DNA of 32,278 nucleotides from Actinomycetota bacterium. GTDB taxonomy: Bacteria; Actinomycetota; Thermoleophilia; Gaiellales; Gaiellaceae. Position 1 is the stretch's first letter. Every line of letters begins with the position of its first letter. The notes under the pieces were generated by a model. It had not been told where the DNA came from, did no database searches, and worked only from the letters and a program-made list of their open reading frames with translations. Where the stretch lies: positions 1-32,278 of the forward strand of contig JAFAIV010000343.1 in NCBI GenBank assembly GCA_019236545.1, read 5' to 3'. Positions 1-6,673 of this stretch are shown piece by piece. A program made the position numbers and the translations under genes.

Positions 1-1175
1 GTGATCAGGAGCTGCTGCCGCGTCTCCTCCGGCAGGTCGCGGTGGACGAGCGTCGCCAGCGCGCCGTAGACCGAGGCGGCCGGCGTGCGGAGCTCGTGCG
101 AGGCGATGGCGACGAAGTTCAGCTTGAGCTCGTCGAGCATCACCGTCTCCTGGTGCAGGCGCGCACGCTCGATCGCGAGCGCGACCCGCTCCGCGACGAG
201 CGAGAGCAGCTCGACGTCGTCCTGCGTGAAGCGGCGGAAGGTGAGCGTGCCGACGTGGAGGACGCCGATCGCCTCGCCCGCGACGAGCAGCGGCACGCCG
301 AGCATCGAGCGGATCTGCTTCTGGCGGAGGATCGGGTTCCAGACCTGGTAGTGGTCGAGGTCGTCGATGATCACCGGGTGCTTCTCGGCGGCGACGCGGC
401 CGGCGAAACCGGCGCCGAGCGGGATGCGGACTCCAGCCTCGACCTCCTCCTCGATCCCGAGCGCGGCGCGCGCCACGAGCTCGTCGGTCGACGCGTCCAC
501 GAGCAGGACGGCGCAGGTGTCCGTCCTGAGAATGTCGCGGATCCGCGGGAGGAGCACCGCGAGCAGATCGTCGAGCTCGAGGTGGGCAAGGGCCGCGTCG
601 GTGACGGCCTGGACGTGCTCGAGCCGCTGGCGGGCGAGCCGCTCCGCCTCGAACAGGCGCGCGTGCTCGATCGCGATCGCGGCCCGGTCCGCGGCGAGCT
701 GGAGCATCTCGATGTCGCCGTCGCGGAAGAGGCGCGGCGTGAGCGAGCCCACGTGGAGGACGCCGATCGAGTCGCCGCCGACGAGGAGCGGCACGCCGAG
801 CATCGACTTGATCCCCTTGTCGCGGAGGATCGGGTTGAGGACGTCGGAGTGGTCGACGTCGTCGAGGACGACGGGTGAGCGTTGCGCGGCGACGCGGCCC
901 GCGAAGCCGCGGCCGAGCGGGATGCGGACGCCCGCCTCGACCTCCTCCTCGATTCCGACGGCCGCGCGCGCGACAAGCTCGCCGCTCGCCTCGTCGAGGA
1001 GCAGCACGGCGCACGTGTCCACGGCGAGCATGTCCCGGGTGCGCTCGAGCAGCGCGCCCAGGAGCTGCTCGAGCTCGAGATGCGCCAATGCTGCATCCGT
1101 CAACGACTGCAGCCGACGGAGTCGTTCAGCATCGTGAACGAGTTCGGACCCCACCGGCGCGGAATGGTAGGGCAC
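1..1175 (-). CDS. GAF-GAF-HisKA sensor histidine kinase (3' end outside window)
   Basis: Cytosolic-type sensor kinase expected to autophosphorylate and pass phosphate to a response regulator. The visible 391 residues hold two GAF domains (about 25-175 and 190-340) and the start of a HisKA dimerisation domain with the H-box SHELRTP, phospho-acceptor His at about residue 360. The ATP-binding domain lies beyond the left edge. No membrane segment or signal peptide is seen, so the GAF domains are the likely input modules; the ligand is unknown. The two GAF copies align almost end to end with a period near 166 residues (both contain GIEEEVEAGVRIPLG), so they arose by internal duplication. The GTG start is the first start codon after an in-frame TGA; a second GTG lies seven codons further in. 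Neither has a clear Shine-Dalgarno. It diverges from the 66-residue gene at 1214. Confidence 0.85.
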   Translation of the reverse strand, partial: MPYHSAPVGSELVHDAERLRRLQSLTDAALAHLELEQLLGALLERTRDMLAVDTCAVLLLDEASGELVARAAVGIEEEVEAGVRIPLGRGFAGRVAAQRSPVVLDDVDHSDVLNPILRDKGIKSMLGVPLLVGGDSIGVLHVGSLTPRLFRDGDIEMLQLAADRAAIAIEHARLFEAERLARQRLEHVQAVTDAALAHLELDDLLAVLLPRIRDILRTDTCAVLLVDASTDELVARAALGIEEEVEAGVRIPLGAGFAGRVAAEKHPVIIDDLDHYQVWNPILRQKQIRSMLGVPLLVAGEAIGVLHVGTLTFRRFTQDDVELLSLVAERVALAIERARLHQETVMLDELKLNFVAIASHELRTPAASVYGALATLVHRDLPEETRQQLLI

Positions 1176-1213
1176 CTGGAGTCAACGCGTGCGGAGGCGG
1201 GTAGGTACGGCCC

Positions 1214-1414
1214 ATGAGGAAGAAACGACTCGCGCGCGAGCTTCGCGCGCTCAGCGAGCAACACGAACGGCTCCAGGAGGCACATCGCCGCCTCGCGGCG
1301 CACACCGAGGTGATCGCGGTCGCGGTGCGCTCGCCCGACCTCGTGCCGCAGGCCGACCTCGACGAGGCGATCGCGGGCGTCCACGCGCTGAACGCCCCAA
1401 CCGTCGGGCCGTAG
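1214..1414 (+). CDS. small charged helical protein, 66 aa, unknown function
   Basis: Not recognised. The product is 66 residues. The first 30 or so are rich in Arg, Glu, Leu and Gln (LARELRALSEQHERLQEAHR) and would form an amphipathic helix or short coiled coil. No signal peptide or cysteine is visible. The ATG sits 6 nt after TAGGTA (1202-1207), a weak version of the -10-like element seen before many genes here, and there is no clear Shine-Dalgarno. It diverges from the histidine kinase with a 38-bp gap. The opposite-strand reading of this stretch shows no recognisable protein. Coding status is likely but not certain. Confidence 0.5.
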   Translation: MRKKRLARELRALSEQHERLQEAHRRLAAHTEVIAVAVRSPDLVPQADLDEAIAGVHALNAPTVGP

Positions 1415-1442
1415 TTTCCCTGGTTTCGAACCGGACACAGGA

Positions 1443-1469
1443 CCGGAACACTGCGTTCACGCAGTCCGG
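1443..1469 (+). other. stem-loop in leader of the 78-aa gene
   Basis: ACTGCG (1450-1455) and CGCAGT (1460-1465) pair around a 4-nt loop. The stem extends with CCGG (1443-1446) against CCGG (1466-1469) after a 3-nt bulge. It lies between the 66-aa and 78-aa genes. No T-run follows, so it could be a leader hairpin or an operator rather than a terminator. Confidence 0.35.
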
Positions 1470-1487
1470 CACTCGAAGGGGGTCACA

Positions 1488-1724
1488 ATGCAGACCGTCG
1501 TCGCCCGTTTCCACCACCTGAGCCGCGATCTGGAGGAGATCGAGGACGAGCTCCGCGCGAACGGCGCGCCCGACGCGCAGATCACGGGCTACGTCGTCGC
1601 GATGACCTTCGACACGGACTCGCACAAGAAGGCGGCCGCGGACGCGCGCCGCGCCCTCGACGGCATGGGCGCGACGCGCATCAAGATCATCAAGCGGCAC
1701 GGCGACGTCACGGCGCCGGTGTAG
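1488..1724 (+). CDS. small conserved-looking protein, 78 aa, unknown function
   Basis: I do not recognise this protein. It has 78 residues with a mixed alpha/beta look: an acidic helix near residues 8-25 (SRDLEEIEDELRANG), a hydrophobic stretch (ITGYVVAMTFDTD) and a second helix followed by a basic strand (RIKIIKRHG). No signal peptide or transmembrane segment is present. The ATG has a good Shine-Dalgarno, AAGGGGG (1476-1482), 5 nt upstream, which makes this the most convincing of the small genes at this end. Its last 17 bp overlap tail-to-tail with the convergent methyltransferase gene. Confidence 0.6.
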   Translation: MQTVVARFHHLSRDLEEIEDELRANGAPDAQITGYVVAMTFDTDSHKKAAADARRALDGMGATRIKIIKRHGDVTAPV

Positions 1725-2361
1725 GCACCGCCCGGCCGACGACGAGGGGCGCCACGACCGGCGGCATCGCCCGCCACCGCGCGGGCCGCAGGTCCGTCTC
1801 GAAGCCCGCCGCCCGCAGGATCTCCTCCGTCTCCTGGTCGCAACGGCAGCCGCGCGCGAAGCTCGCCCACGGCCCGCGGAGCAGCCGCTGCACTCCGGCG
1901 AGGACGCGACCGTGCGCGCGCACGTGCTCGATCAGGAGGAGCCTTCCGCCGGGCCGGAGGACGCGCCGGATCTCGCCGAGCGTCGCCCGCGGTTCGGACA
2001 CCGTGCAGAGCACGAGCGTCGAGACCACCGTGTCGACGGAGCCGTCCGCGAACGGGAGCCGCTCCGCGGGCGCCGCGACGACGGTGGCGCGGCCGGCCGC
2101 CCGGCGCCGAAGCTTGCGGTACATCGACGGATCCGGCTCGGTGAGGATCAGCTCCGTGACGTCCTTCGGGTAGTGCGGGACGTTGAGGCCGGTCCCGGCG
2201 CCGATCTCGAGGGTGCGGCCGCGAGCCTCCCGGAGCAGCTCGCTCCGGCGGCGGCTCATCCCGAACACCTCACCCGGCCGCAGGGTCGTGTCGTAGATCA
2301 GGGCGAATCCGGTCGCCCACCATGTCTGCCGCTCCTTGGCGGCGAGTGCGATGTCTGTCAT
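1708..2361 (-). CDS. class I SAM-dependent methyltransferase (Methyltransf_11/UbiE-like)
   Basis: Predicted to transfer a methyl group from S-adenosylmethionine to an unknown small molecule or lipid. The Rossmann core is clear: motif I LEIGAGTG at residues 51-58, the acidic turn after strand 2 (LTEPDPSM, about 73-80), then the post-II and motif III region ending in VLRPGGRLLLIEHV. The length of 217 residues is normal for the single-domain family. I chose the ATG that begins MTDIALAAKER. An in-frame ATG 12 codons upstream (2397) is possible but gives an untypical leader. It lies 70 bp downstream of the hydrolase-LuxR gene on the same strand, so the two are probably co-transcribed. The C-terminus overlaps the convergent 78-aa gene by 17 bp. 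The substrate cannot be told from sequence. Confidence 0.8.
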   Translation of the reverse strand: MTDIALAAKERQTWWATGFALIYDTTLRPGEVFGMSRRRSELLREARGRTLEIGAGTGLNVPHYPKDVTELILTEPDPSMYRKLRRRAAGRATVVAAPAERLPFADGSVDTVVSTLVLCTVSEPRATLGEIRRVLRPGGRLLLIEHVRAHGRVLAGVQRLLRGPWASFARGCRCDQETEEILRAAGFETDLRPARWRAMPPVVAPLVVGRAVPTPAP

Positions 2362-2431
2362 GCGACGAGCGTGCCCGGCGTCGCCGCCGCTGCGCATCGC
2401 CCGCAGCGGCCATCCGGCCAGGATGGCCGAT

Positions 2432-3352
2432 TCAGATCAGCCCGAGGCGCGCGGCCTCGGCGACGGCGGCGGTGCGCGACGTGCTGCCGAGCTTGCGGCG
2501 GATGTTCGCCACGTGCCGGTGCACCGTGTGCGGGCTGAGCACGAGCTGCTCGGCGATCTCCTCGTCGGTGAGGCCGCGGGCGACGAGCCCGAGCACCTCC
2601 CGTTCCCGCTCCGAGAGGAGCCGGGACTCCTCGGCGGCGGGCGCGGCGGAGACGCCTCGGCAGGCTCGCACGACGGCGTCCGAATCCTCGTACCACGGCA
2701 GGTGCGCCTTCCCGGCGAGCGGGACGAAGGTCGCGTCCGGCAGCGCGGCGGCGAGCTCGCGGCCGAGCGCGTACGGCACCGCGCGGTCGAAGCGGCGGTG
2801 CAGCACGACGGCGGGCGCCGCGACGTTCGGCACGTCGGCCGTGACGTCGACGGAGTAGACGAACTCGAGCAGCCGCGCCGCCGTCTCCGCATCCGTGGAC
2901 TCCCGCTGCAGGCGCGCGAGCCGCGCCTGCGCCCCGTCGGTGTCGTCGCCGAGGAAGCTCTGCGCCAGCAGGCGCGACCCGAGCCCCCAGTGGGAGCGGA
3001 TCGCCGCGACGACCGCCGCCCGCACGTCCGCCGGCGCGACGTCCACCCCGCGCGCGTACGCGCCGTAGAGGATCAGCCGCTCGACGCGATCCGGATGGCG
3101 CGCCGCGAACGCGACCGCCGTGCACCCGCCCGACGAGCCGCCCATCAGCGTCACCCGCTCCGCGCCGAGATGGTCGAGCAGCGCCTCGAGGCACGCGAGC
3201 TCCGCGTCCAGCGTGAAGTCCGACGGCCCCACCTCGCGGTCGGAGAGGCCGACGCCGACCCGGTCGTACCGGACGAGCGCGGAGCCCGCGCCGAGGTTCC
3301 GCCAGAACCGCGTGTACTGCGGGTCGGTCGCGTCCGCCTCGAGATGGCTCAC
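2432..3352 (-). CDS. alpha/beta-hydrolase fused to a LuxR-type HTH (start uncertain, probably further upstream)
   Basis: A transcription regulator built from an alpha/beta-hydrolase domain and a C-terminal GerE/LuxR helix-turn-helix. From the GTG at 3352 there are 306 residues: nucleophile elbow GGSSGG with Ser73, probable acid Asp189 (RRFDRAVP), His217 (GKAHLPW), then HTH at about 245-303 (LSEREREVLGLVARGL, SPHTVHRHV). The hydrolase part may sense or cleave a small ligand. The reading frame upstream of the GTG still encodes conserved-looking sequence (RVAYEVEGDGPFLVAPAWW) that belongs to the first beta strands of the fold. Back to the in-frame TGA, however, there is no ATG, GTG or TTG. The place where an N-terminal Met would be expected is a GTC at 3434-3436, some 10 nt after GGGAG. 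True start therefore unresolved. It follows glyoxalase I on the same strand and precedes the methyltransferase. Confidence 0.8.
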   Translation of the reverse strand: MSHLEADATDPQYTRFWRNLGAGSALVRYDRVGVGLSDREVGPSDFTLDAELACLEALLDHLGAERVTLMGGSSGGCTAVAFAARHPDRVERLILYGAYARGVDVAPADVRAAVVAAIRSHWGLGSRLLAQSFLGDDTDGAQARLARLQRESTDAETAARLLEFVYSVDVTADVPNVAAPAVVLHRRFDRAVPYALGRELAAALPDATFVPLAGKAHLPWYEDSDAVVRACRGVSAAPAAEESRLLSEREREVLGLVARGLTDEEIAEQLVLSPHTVHRHVANIRRKLGSTSRTAAVAEAARLGLI

Positions 3353-3443
3353 CCACCACGCCGGCGCGACCAGGAACGGCCCGTCGCCCTCGACCTCGTA
3401 CGCGACGCGCCTGCCCGACCACTCGAGGAACTGGACCGCCGCG

Positions 3444-3836
3444 CTAGCTCCCGCTGCGATCGATCAGCTCGATCCGGTAACCGTCCGGGTCGCGCACGAA
3501 GCAGAGGAGCGAGCCGCCCTCGCGGACTCGGTACGGCTCCCGCTCCGGCTCGATGCCCTGCTCCTTCAGCTGCGCGAGCGTCTGCCCCAGGTCGTCGACG
3601 CCGACCGCGATGTGGCCGTACGCGGTGCCCATCTCGTACGTGCGGCCGTCGTGGTTGTACGTCAGCTCGAGCACCGAGCGCTGGTCGCCGATGCCGAAGA
3701 AGTAGTTCGTCGCCTCGAGCTCGCCGTTGCGGACGATGTCCATGTCGTGCTCGAACGTGAAGCCGAGGGCCTCGTAGAAGCCGCGGCTGCGCTCCGGATC
3801 CGTGATCCGCACCATCGTGTGGAGGAAGGTCGCCAT
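3444..3836 (-). CDS. gloA: lactoylglutathione lyase-type glyoxalase I
   Basis: Metal-dependent isomerase of the vicinal-oxygen-chelate fold. The family converts the hemithioacetal of methylglyoxal and a thiol into a lactoyl thioester. The 130-residue length and metal ligands match the E. coli GloA pattern: His6, Glu57 (VLELTYN), His75 (YGHIAVGVDDL) and Glu123 (DGYRIELID). An actinobacterium usually uses mycothiol or another thiol, so the native co-substrate may not be glutathione. The ATG is preceded by TAGGAT 6 nt upstream (3848-3843) and no Shine-Dalgarno, so it is likely leaderless and first gene of the run gloA, hydrolase-LuxR, methyltransferase. Confidence 0.9.
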   Translation of the reverse strand: MATFLHTMVRITDPERSRGFYEALGFTFEHDMDIVRNGELEATNYFFGIGDQRSVLELTYNHDGRTYEMGTAYGHIAVGVDDLGQTLAQLKEQGIEPEREPYRVREGGSLLCFVRDPDGYRIELIDRSGS

Positions 3837-3842
3837 GACCGG

Positions 3843-3848
3843 ATCCTA
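3843..3848 (-). promoter_or_regulatory. -10-like TAGGAT, 6 nt before gloA ATG
   Basis: On the minus strand TAGGAT is followed by six bases and then the gloA ATG. This fits a -10 hexamer whose transcript begins at or next to the start codon. No convincing -35 was found. Confidence 0.5.
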
Positions 3849-3860
3849 CGCCGCGCGGCC

Positions 3861-3898
3861 TCGTGAGCTTTACCTCGAATTTGCGTTGCCGCTCACGA
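3861..3898. repeat. 8-bp inverted repeat, operator-like
   Basis: TCGTGAGC (3861-3868) and GCTCACGA (3891-3898) are perfect inverted copies. Their centres are 30 bp apart, about three helical turns, so both half-sites face the same side of DNA. The dyad sits in the divergent gap between gloA and the secreted protein gene. A dimeric regulator site is plausible; a long-loop hairpin is the alternative. Confidence 0.35.
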
Positions 3899-3913
3899 AA
3901 ACACCGATAACAC
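3886..3913 (+). promoter_or_regulatory. possible promoter of the secreted coiled-coil gene
   Basis: TTGCCG (3886-3891), a 16-bp spacer and TAACAC (3908-3913) resemble a weak -35/-10 pair about 42 bp before the ATG. The -35 overlaps the right arm of the inverted repeat at 3861-3898. The match is poor at the -10, so this is tentative. Confidence 0.25.
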
Positions 3914-3954
3914 GACATGGCAGGATCGAACCCCCGACCCAACGGAGCACACAG

Positions 3955-4578
3955 ATGAGATTGCGGACTCTCGCCATCGTCGCCGCCGCGGCGCTGTGCG
4001 TCGCGGCCCCGGCCGCGCTCGCCGACAACGGCACCACGACGACGACCACGACGACCACCACCTCGACGACGCCCGCCGGCGGCCACGGAGGCAAGTGCCA
4101 GGGCCAGACGACCCCGACGATCGACACCTCTCAGGTGCAGGCGGACATCGCCAAGCTGAACACCGACGTGCAGACGCGCCACCAGACGCTGGACTCCGAC
4201 ATCCAGGCGCTGACCTCCGACGCGCAGGGCGGGGCGAGCGCCGACACGCTCAAGGCCGACCGGGCGAAGACGCAGTCGGACTTCGCGACGAACGAGTCGG
4301 TCGTCAAGCAGGACCGCGCGCAGGTCGAGTCGGACTCGAAGTCCCTGATTCAGTCGGTCGACAAGGGCTGCGGCGCCCGCAAGGCGGCGCACGACCAGCT
4401 CGAGGCCCTGCGCAAGAGCGCCGCGCAGGCGCTCCAGGCGGAGCTCGTCCAGTTCAAGCAGGAGAACCAGCAGCTCCGGGACGCGGCGAAGGCCGCCGTC
4501 CAGCAGGACCACCAGCAGCACGGCAAGGGCTCGGGCCACTCCGGCACGACCCCGACCACGACGACCACCGGCAAGTAG
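3955..4578 (+). CDS. secreted Thr-rich coiled-coil protein, 207 aa
   Basis: An exported protein of unknown role. A Sec signal peptide covers residues 1-23 (basic MRLR, Ala/Val-rich core, ALA before Asp24). The mature protein begins with a run of ten Thr, then STTP and a Gly/His stretch. From about 55 to 190 it is almost all polar helix with Gln, Ala, Lys and Asp, predicted as a long coiled coil (for example VQADIAKLNTDVQTRHQTLD). It ends with a second Thr-rich tail (GTTPTTTTTGK). Two cysteines remain in the mature chain (KCQG and GCGA). The Thr tracts look like flexible linkers or glycosylation sites at the cell surface. The ATG has GGAG (3944-3947) 7 nt upstream; upstream in-frame codons would spoil the signal peptide. 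No homologous family is recognised. Confidence 0.8.
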   Translation: MRLRTLAIVAAAALCVAAPAALADNGTTTTTTTTTTSTTPAGGHGGKCQGQTTPTIDTSQVQADIAKLNTDVQTRHQTLDSDIQALTSDAQGGASADTLKADRAKTQSDFATNESVVKQDRAQVESDSKSLIQSVDKGCGARKAAHDQLEALRKSAAQALQAELVQFKQENQQLRDAAKAAVQQDHQQHGKGSGHSGTTPTTTTTGK

Positions 4579-4622
4579 CCGGCATCCGGGACGGCCGGGA
4601 TTCGCACGGGCTCGTGAAGCCG

Positions 4623-4628
4623 TAGGAT
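4623..4628 (+). promoter_or_regulatory. -10-like TAGGAT before the SDR-StyA operon
   Basis: TAGGAT lies 8 nt before the ATG of the short-chain dehydrogenase, with no Shine-Dalgarno between. It is the likely -10 element of the three-gene monooxygenase operon. Confidence 0.45.
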
Positions 4629-4636
4629 CCCGGCCG

Positions 4637-5425
4637 ATGCCCGTGCTCGACGGCAGGGCGGCGATCGTCACCGGCGGCGCGACGCTGATCGGTCGCGCCG
4701 TCGTGCGCGCCCTGCACGCGGCGGGCGCCTCCGTCGCCGTCGCGGACATCGACGAGGACGGCGGCCGCGCCCTCGCGGACGAGCTCGGCGAGCGCGTCCT
4801 CTTCGTCCCGACCGACCTCCGCGAGGACGCGCAGGTCGAGGCGCTCGTCCAGAACGCGGTCGGCGCCTTCGGCGGCCTGGACATCCTCGTCAACCTCGCC
4901 ACGAGCTACGTCGACGAGGGCCTCGCCTCGCCGCGCGAGGACTGGCTCGAGTCGCTGAACGTGAACGTCGTCTCGCCCGTCATGTGCGCGCGCGCCGCGC
5001 ACCCTCACCTGAAGTCGAGCGGCCACGGCGCCATCGTCAACTTCACGTCGATCTCCGCGAAGGTCGCGCAGACGGGCCGCTGGCTCTACCCGGTCGGCAA
5101 GGCCGCACTGGTGCAGCTCACGCGGAACATGGCGATGGACCTCGCGCCGGACGGGATCCGCGTGAACTCCGTCTCGCCCGGCTGGACGTGGTCGCGCGTG
5201 ATGGTCGAGCTCTCGGGGGACGACCGCGAGAAGACGAACCGCGTCGCCGCGCCGTTCCACCTCCTCGGCCGCGTCGGCGACCCCGAGGAGGTCGCGAACG
5301 TCGTCGTCTTCCTCTGCAGCGACGAGGCCTCCTTCGTGACCGGCGCCGACTGGGCGGTCGACGGCGGCTATTCCGCGATGGGCCCCGAGCAGGCGGAGCC
5401 CGCCATCCCCAAGCTGATGGAATGA
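4637..5425 (+). CDS. short-chain dehydrogenase/reductase (SDR), first gene of the StyA operon
   Basis: Classical SDR oxidoreductase of 262 residues. The cofactor motif is TGGATLIG (12-19), with Asp37 after the second strand, which favours NAD(H) over NADP(H). The catalytic triad is Ser138, Tyr151 and Lys155 (YPVGK). The usual NNAG is replaced by NLAT (86-89). The C-terminal signature is complete (SFVTGADWAVDGGYSA). The stop is 9 bp before the next gene, whose Shine-Dalgarno overlaps the end of this one, so the three genes form one unit. The likely job is to oxidise or reduce an alcohol, aldehyde or diol formed by the two downstream monooxygenases, or to prepare their substrate. This is inferred from context only. 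No styrene oxide isomerase or phenylacetaldehyde dehydrogenase, the usual partners of StyA, is present. Confidence 0.9.
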   Translation: MPVLDGRAAIVTGGATLIGRAVVRALHAAGASVAVADIDEDGGRALADELGERVLFVPTDLREDAQVEALVQNAVGAFGGLDILVNLATSYVDEGLASPREDWLESLNVNVVSPVMCARAAHPHLKSSGHGAIVNFTSISAKVAQTGRWLYPVGKAALVQLTRNMAMDLAPDGIRVNSVSPGWTWSRVMVELSGDDREKTNRVAAPFHLLGRVGDPEEVANVVVFLCSDEASFVTGADWAVDGGYSAMGPEQAEPAIPKLME

Positions 5426-5434
5426 GGTGACCTG

Positions 5435-6673
5435 ATGAGCAAGATCCTGATCGTCGGCGGCGGCCAGGGAGGGCTCCAGCTCGCGCTCGGCCTGCTGCAG
5501 GACGGCCACGACGTCACCGTCGTGTCCAACCGCACGCCGGACGACATCCGCACCGGCCGCGTCATGTCGAGTCAGTGCATGTTCGACGCGGCGCTCCAGA
5601 CCGAGCGCGACCTCGGCCTGAACGAGTGGGAGGGCGAGTGCCCGCCGATCGAGGGCATCTCCCTCGCGGTGCCGGCGCCGGACGGCTCCGGGAACAAGGC
5701 GATCGACTGGGCCTCGCGCCTCGACCGCTACGCGCAGTCCGTCGACCAGCGCGTGAAGATGCCCGGCTGGATGGACCGGTTCGAGCGCGAGGGCGGCCGG
5801 CTCCTCATCCACGACGCGGGCGTCGACGACCTCGAGGACTACGCGCGGGAGAACGACCTGGTCGTCGTCGCGGCGGGCAAGGGCGAGATCGTCCGTCTGT
5901 TCGAGCGCGACCCGGAGCGCTCGCCGTACGACCAGCCGATGCGCGCGCTCGCGCTCACCTACGTCACCGGGATGACACCGCGGCCGGACTACTCGGCGGT
6001 CTGCTTCAACCTCGTCCCGACCGTCGGCGAGTACTTCGTCTTCCCGGCCCTCACCACGAGCGGGCCGTGCGAGATCATGGTCTTCGAGGGCGTCCCCGGC
6101 GGGCCGATGGACTGCTGGGCCGACGTGACGACGCCGCAGGAGCACCTCGCGAAGTCGAAGTGGATCCTCGAGACGTTCATGCCGTGGGAGGCCGAGCGCT
6201 GCCACGACATCCGACTCACGGACGACAACGGCATCCTCGCCGGACGCTTCCCGCCCACGGTGCGCAAGCCGGTCGCGCGGCTGCCGTCGGGCGCGCTCGT
6301 GCTGGGGATGGCCGACGCGGTCATGCTCAACGACCCGATCACCGGCCAGGGCTCGAACAACGCCGCGAAGATGGCGACCGCCTACCACGAGGCGATCCGC
6401 CGCCAGGGCGACGGCCCCTTCGACCGCGCCTTCATGGAGCGGGCGTTCGAGGACTTCTGGCAGGGCTACGGCCAGTTCGTCACGACCTGGACGAACGCGC
6501 TGCTCTCGCCGCCGCCGGAGCACGTCCTCAAGCTGCTGATGGCCGGCAACGGGAGCCCGGAGGTCGCGCACCGCTTCGTCAACGGCTTCGACAACCCGGT
6601 CGACTACTTCGACTGGTTCATGTTCCCCGACAAGGCGGAGGCGTACCTGGCCGAGGTCGGCGCGGCGGCTTGA
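5435..6673 (+). CDS. styA1: StyA-type FAD-dependent monooxygenase (StyA1-like)
   Basis: Oxygenase component of the two-component styrene/indole monooxygenase family (group E flavoproteins). It uses reduced FAD delivered by a reductase to epoxidise vinyl-aromatic or indole substrates. The 412 residues show the N-terminal FAD motif GGGQGG (8-13), the family stretch SSQCMFDAALQTER, the core ECPPIEGISLAVP, and the second FAD motif DPITGQGSNNA at 300-310. It has no reductase domain, so it depends on the next gene's product. The ATG has AGGTGA (5425-5430) 4 nt upstream. The end overlaps the next gene by TTGA. Naming follows the Rhodococcus opacus 1CP pair StyA1/StyA2B; the real substrate is unknown. 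Confidence 0.85.
   Translation: MSKILIVGGGQGGLQLALGLLQDGHDVTVVSNRTPDDIRTGRVMSSQCMFDAALQTERDLGLNEWEGECPPIEGISLAVPAPDGSGNKAIDWASRLDRYAQSVDQRVKMPGWMDRFEREGGRLLIHDAGVDDLEDYARENDLVVVAAGKGEIVRLFERDPERSPYDQPMRALALTYVTGMTPRPDYSAVCFNLVPTVGEYFVFPALTTSGPCEIMVFEGVPGGPMDCWADVTTPQEHLAKSKWILETFMPWEAERCHDIRLTDDNGILAGRFPPTVRKPVARLPSGALVLGMADAVMLNDPITGQGSNNAAKMATAYHEAIRRQGDGPFDRAFMERAFEDFWQGYGQFVTTWTNALLSPPPEHVLKLLMAGNGSPEVAHRFVNGFDNPVDYFDWFMFPDKAEAYLAEVGAAA

Noticed and set aside
42..1096. Long open frames on both strands rich in Arg, Ser or Glu/Asp opposite the histidine kinase
   Set aside because: They are low-complexity shadows of the kinase reading frame, an expected effect of high G+C at third positions. 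Only the minus frame with GAF and HisKA motifs is protein-like.
3917..3945. tRNA T-arm-like sequence on the minus strand (GGGGGTTCGATCC)
   Set aside because: The T-loop core is present, but the stem does not pair properly and no acceptor, D or anticodon arm can be built around it, so it is not a tRNA gene. A relic cannot be excluded.
3996..4122. Simple ACG/ACC repeat run as a possible microsatellite or phase-variation tract
   Set aside because: The repeat is of codon units within a Thr tract with mixed ACC/ACG; length change would stay in frame, so phase variation is unlikely.
5575..6669. Upstream in-frame extension of the StyA2B frame through styA1
   Set aside because: The extension is open but Arg/Pro/Gly-rich with no domain. 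The FAD motif and TTGA overlap place the start at 6670.
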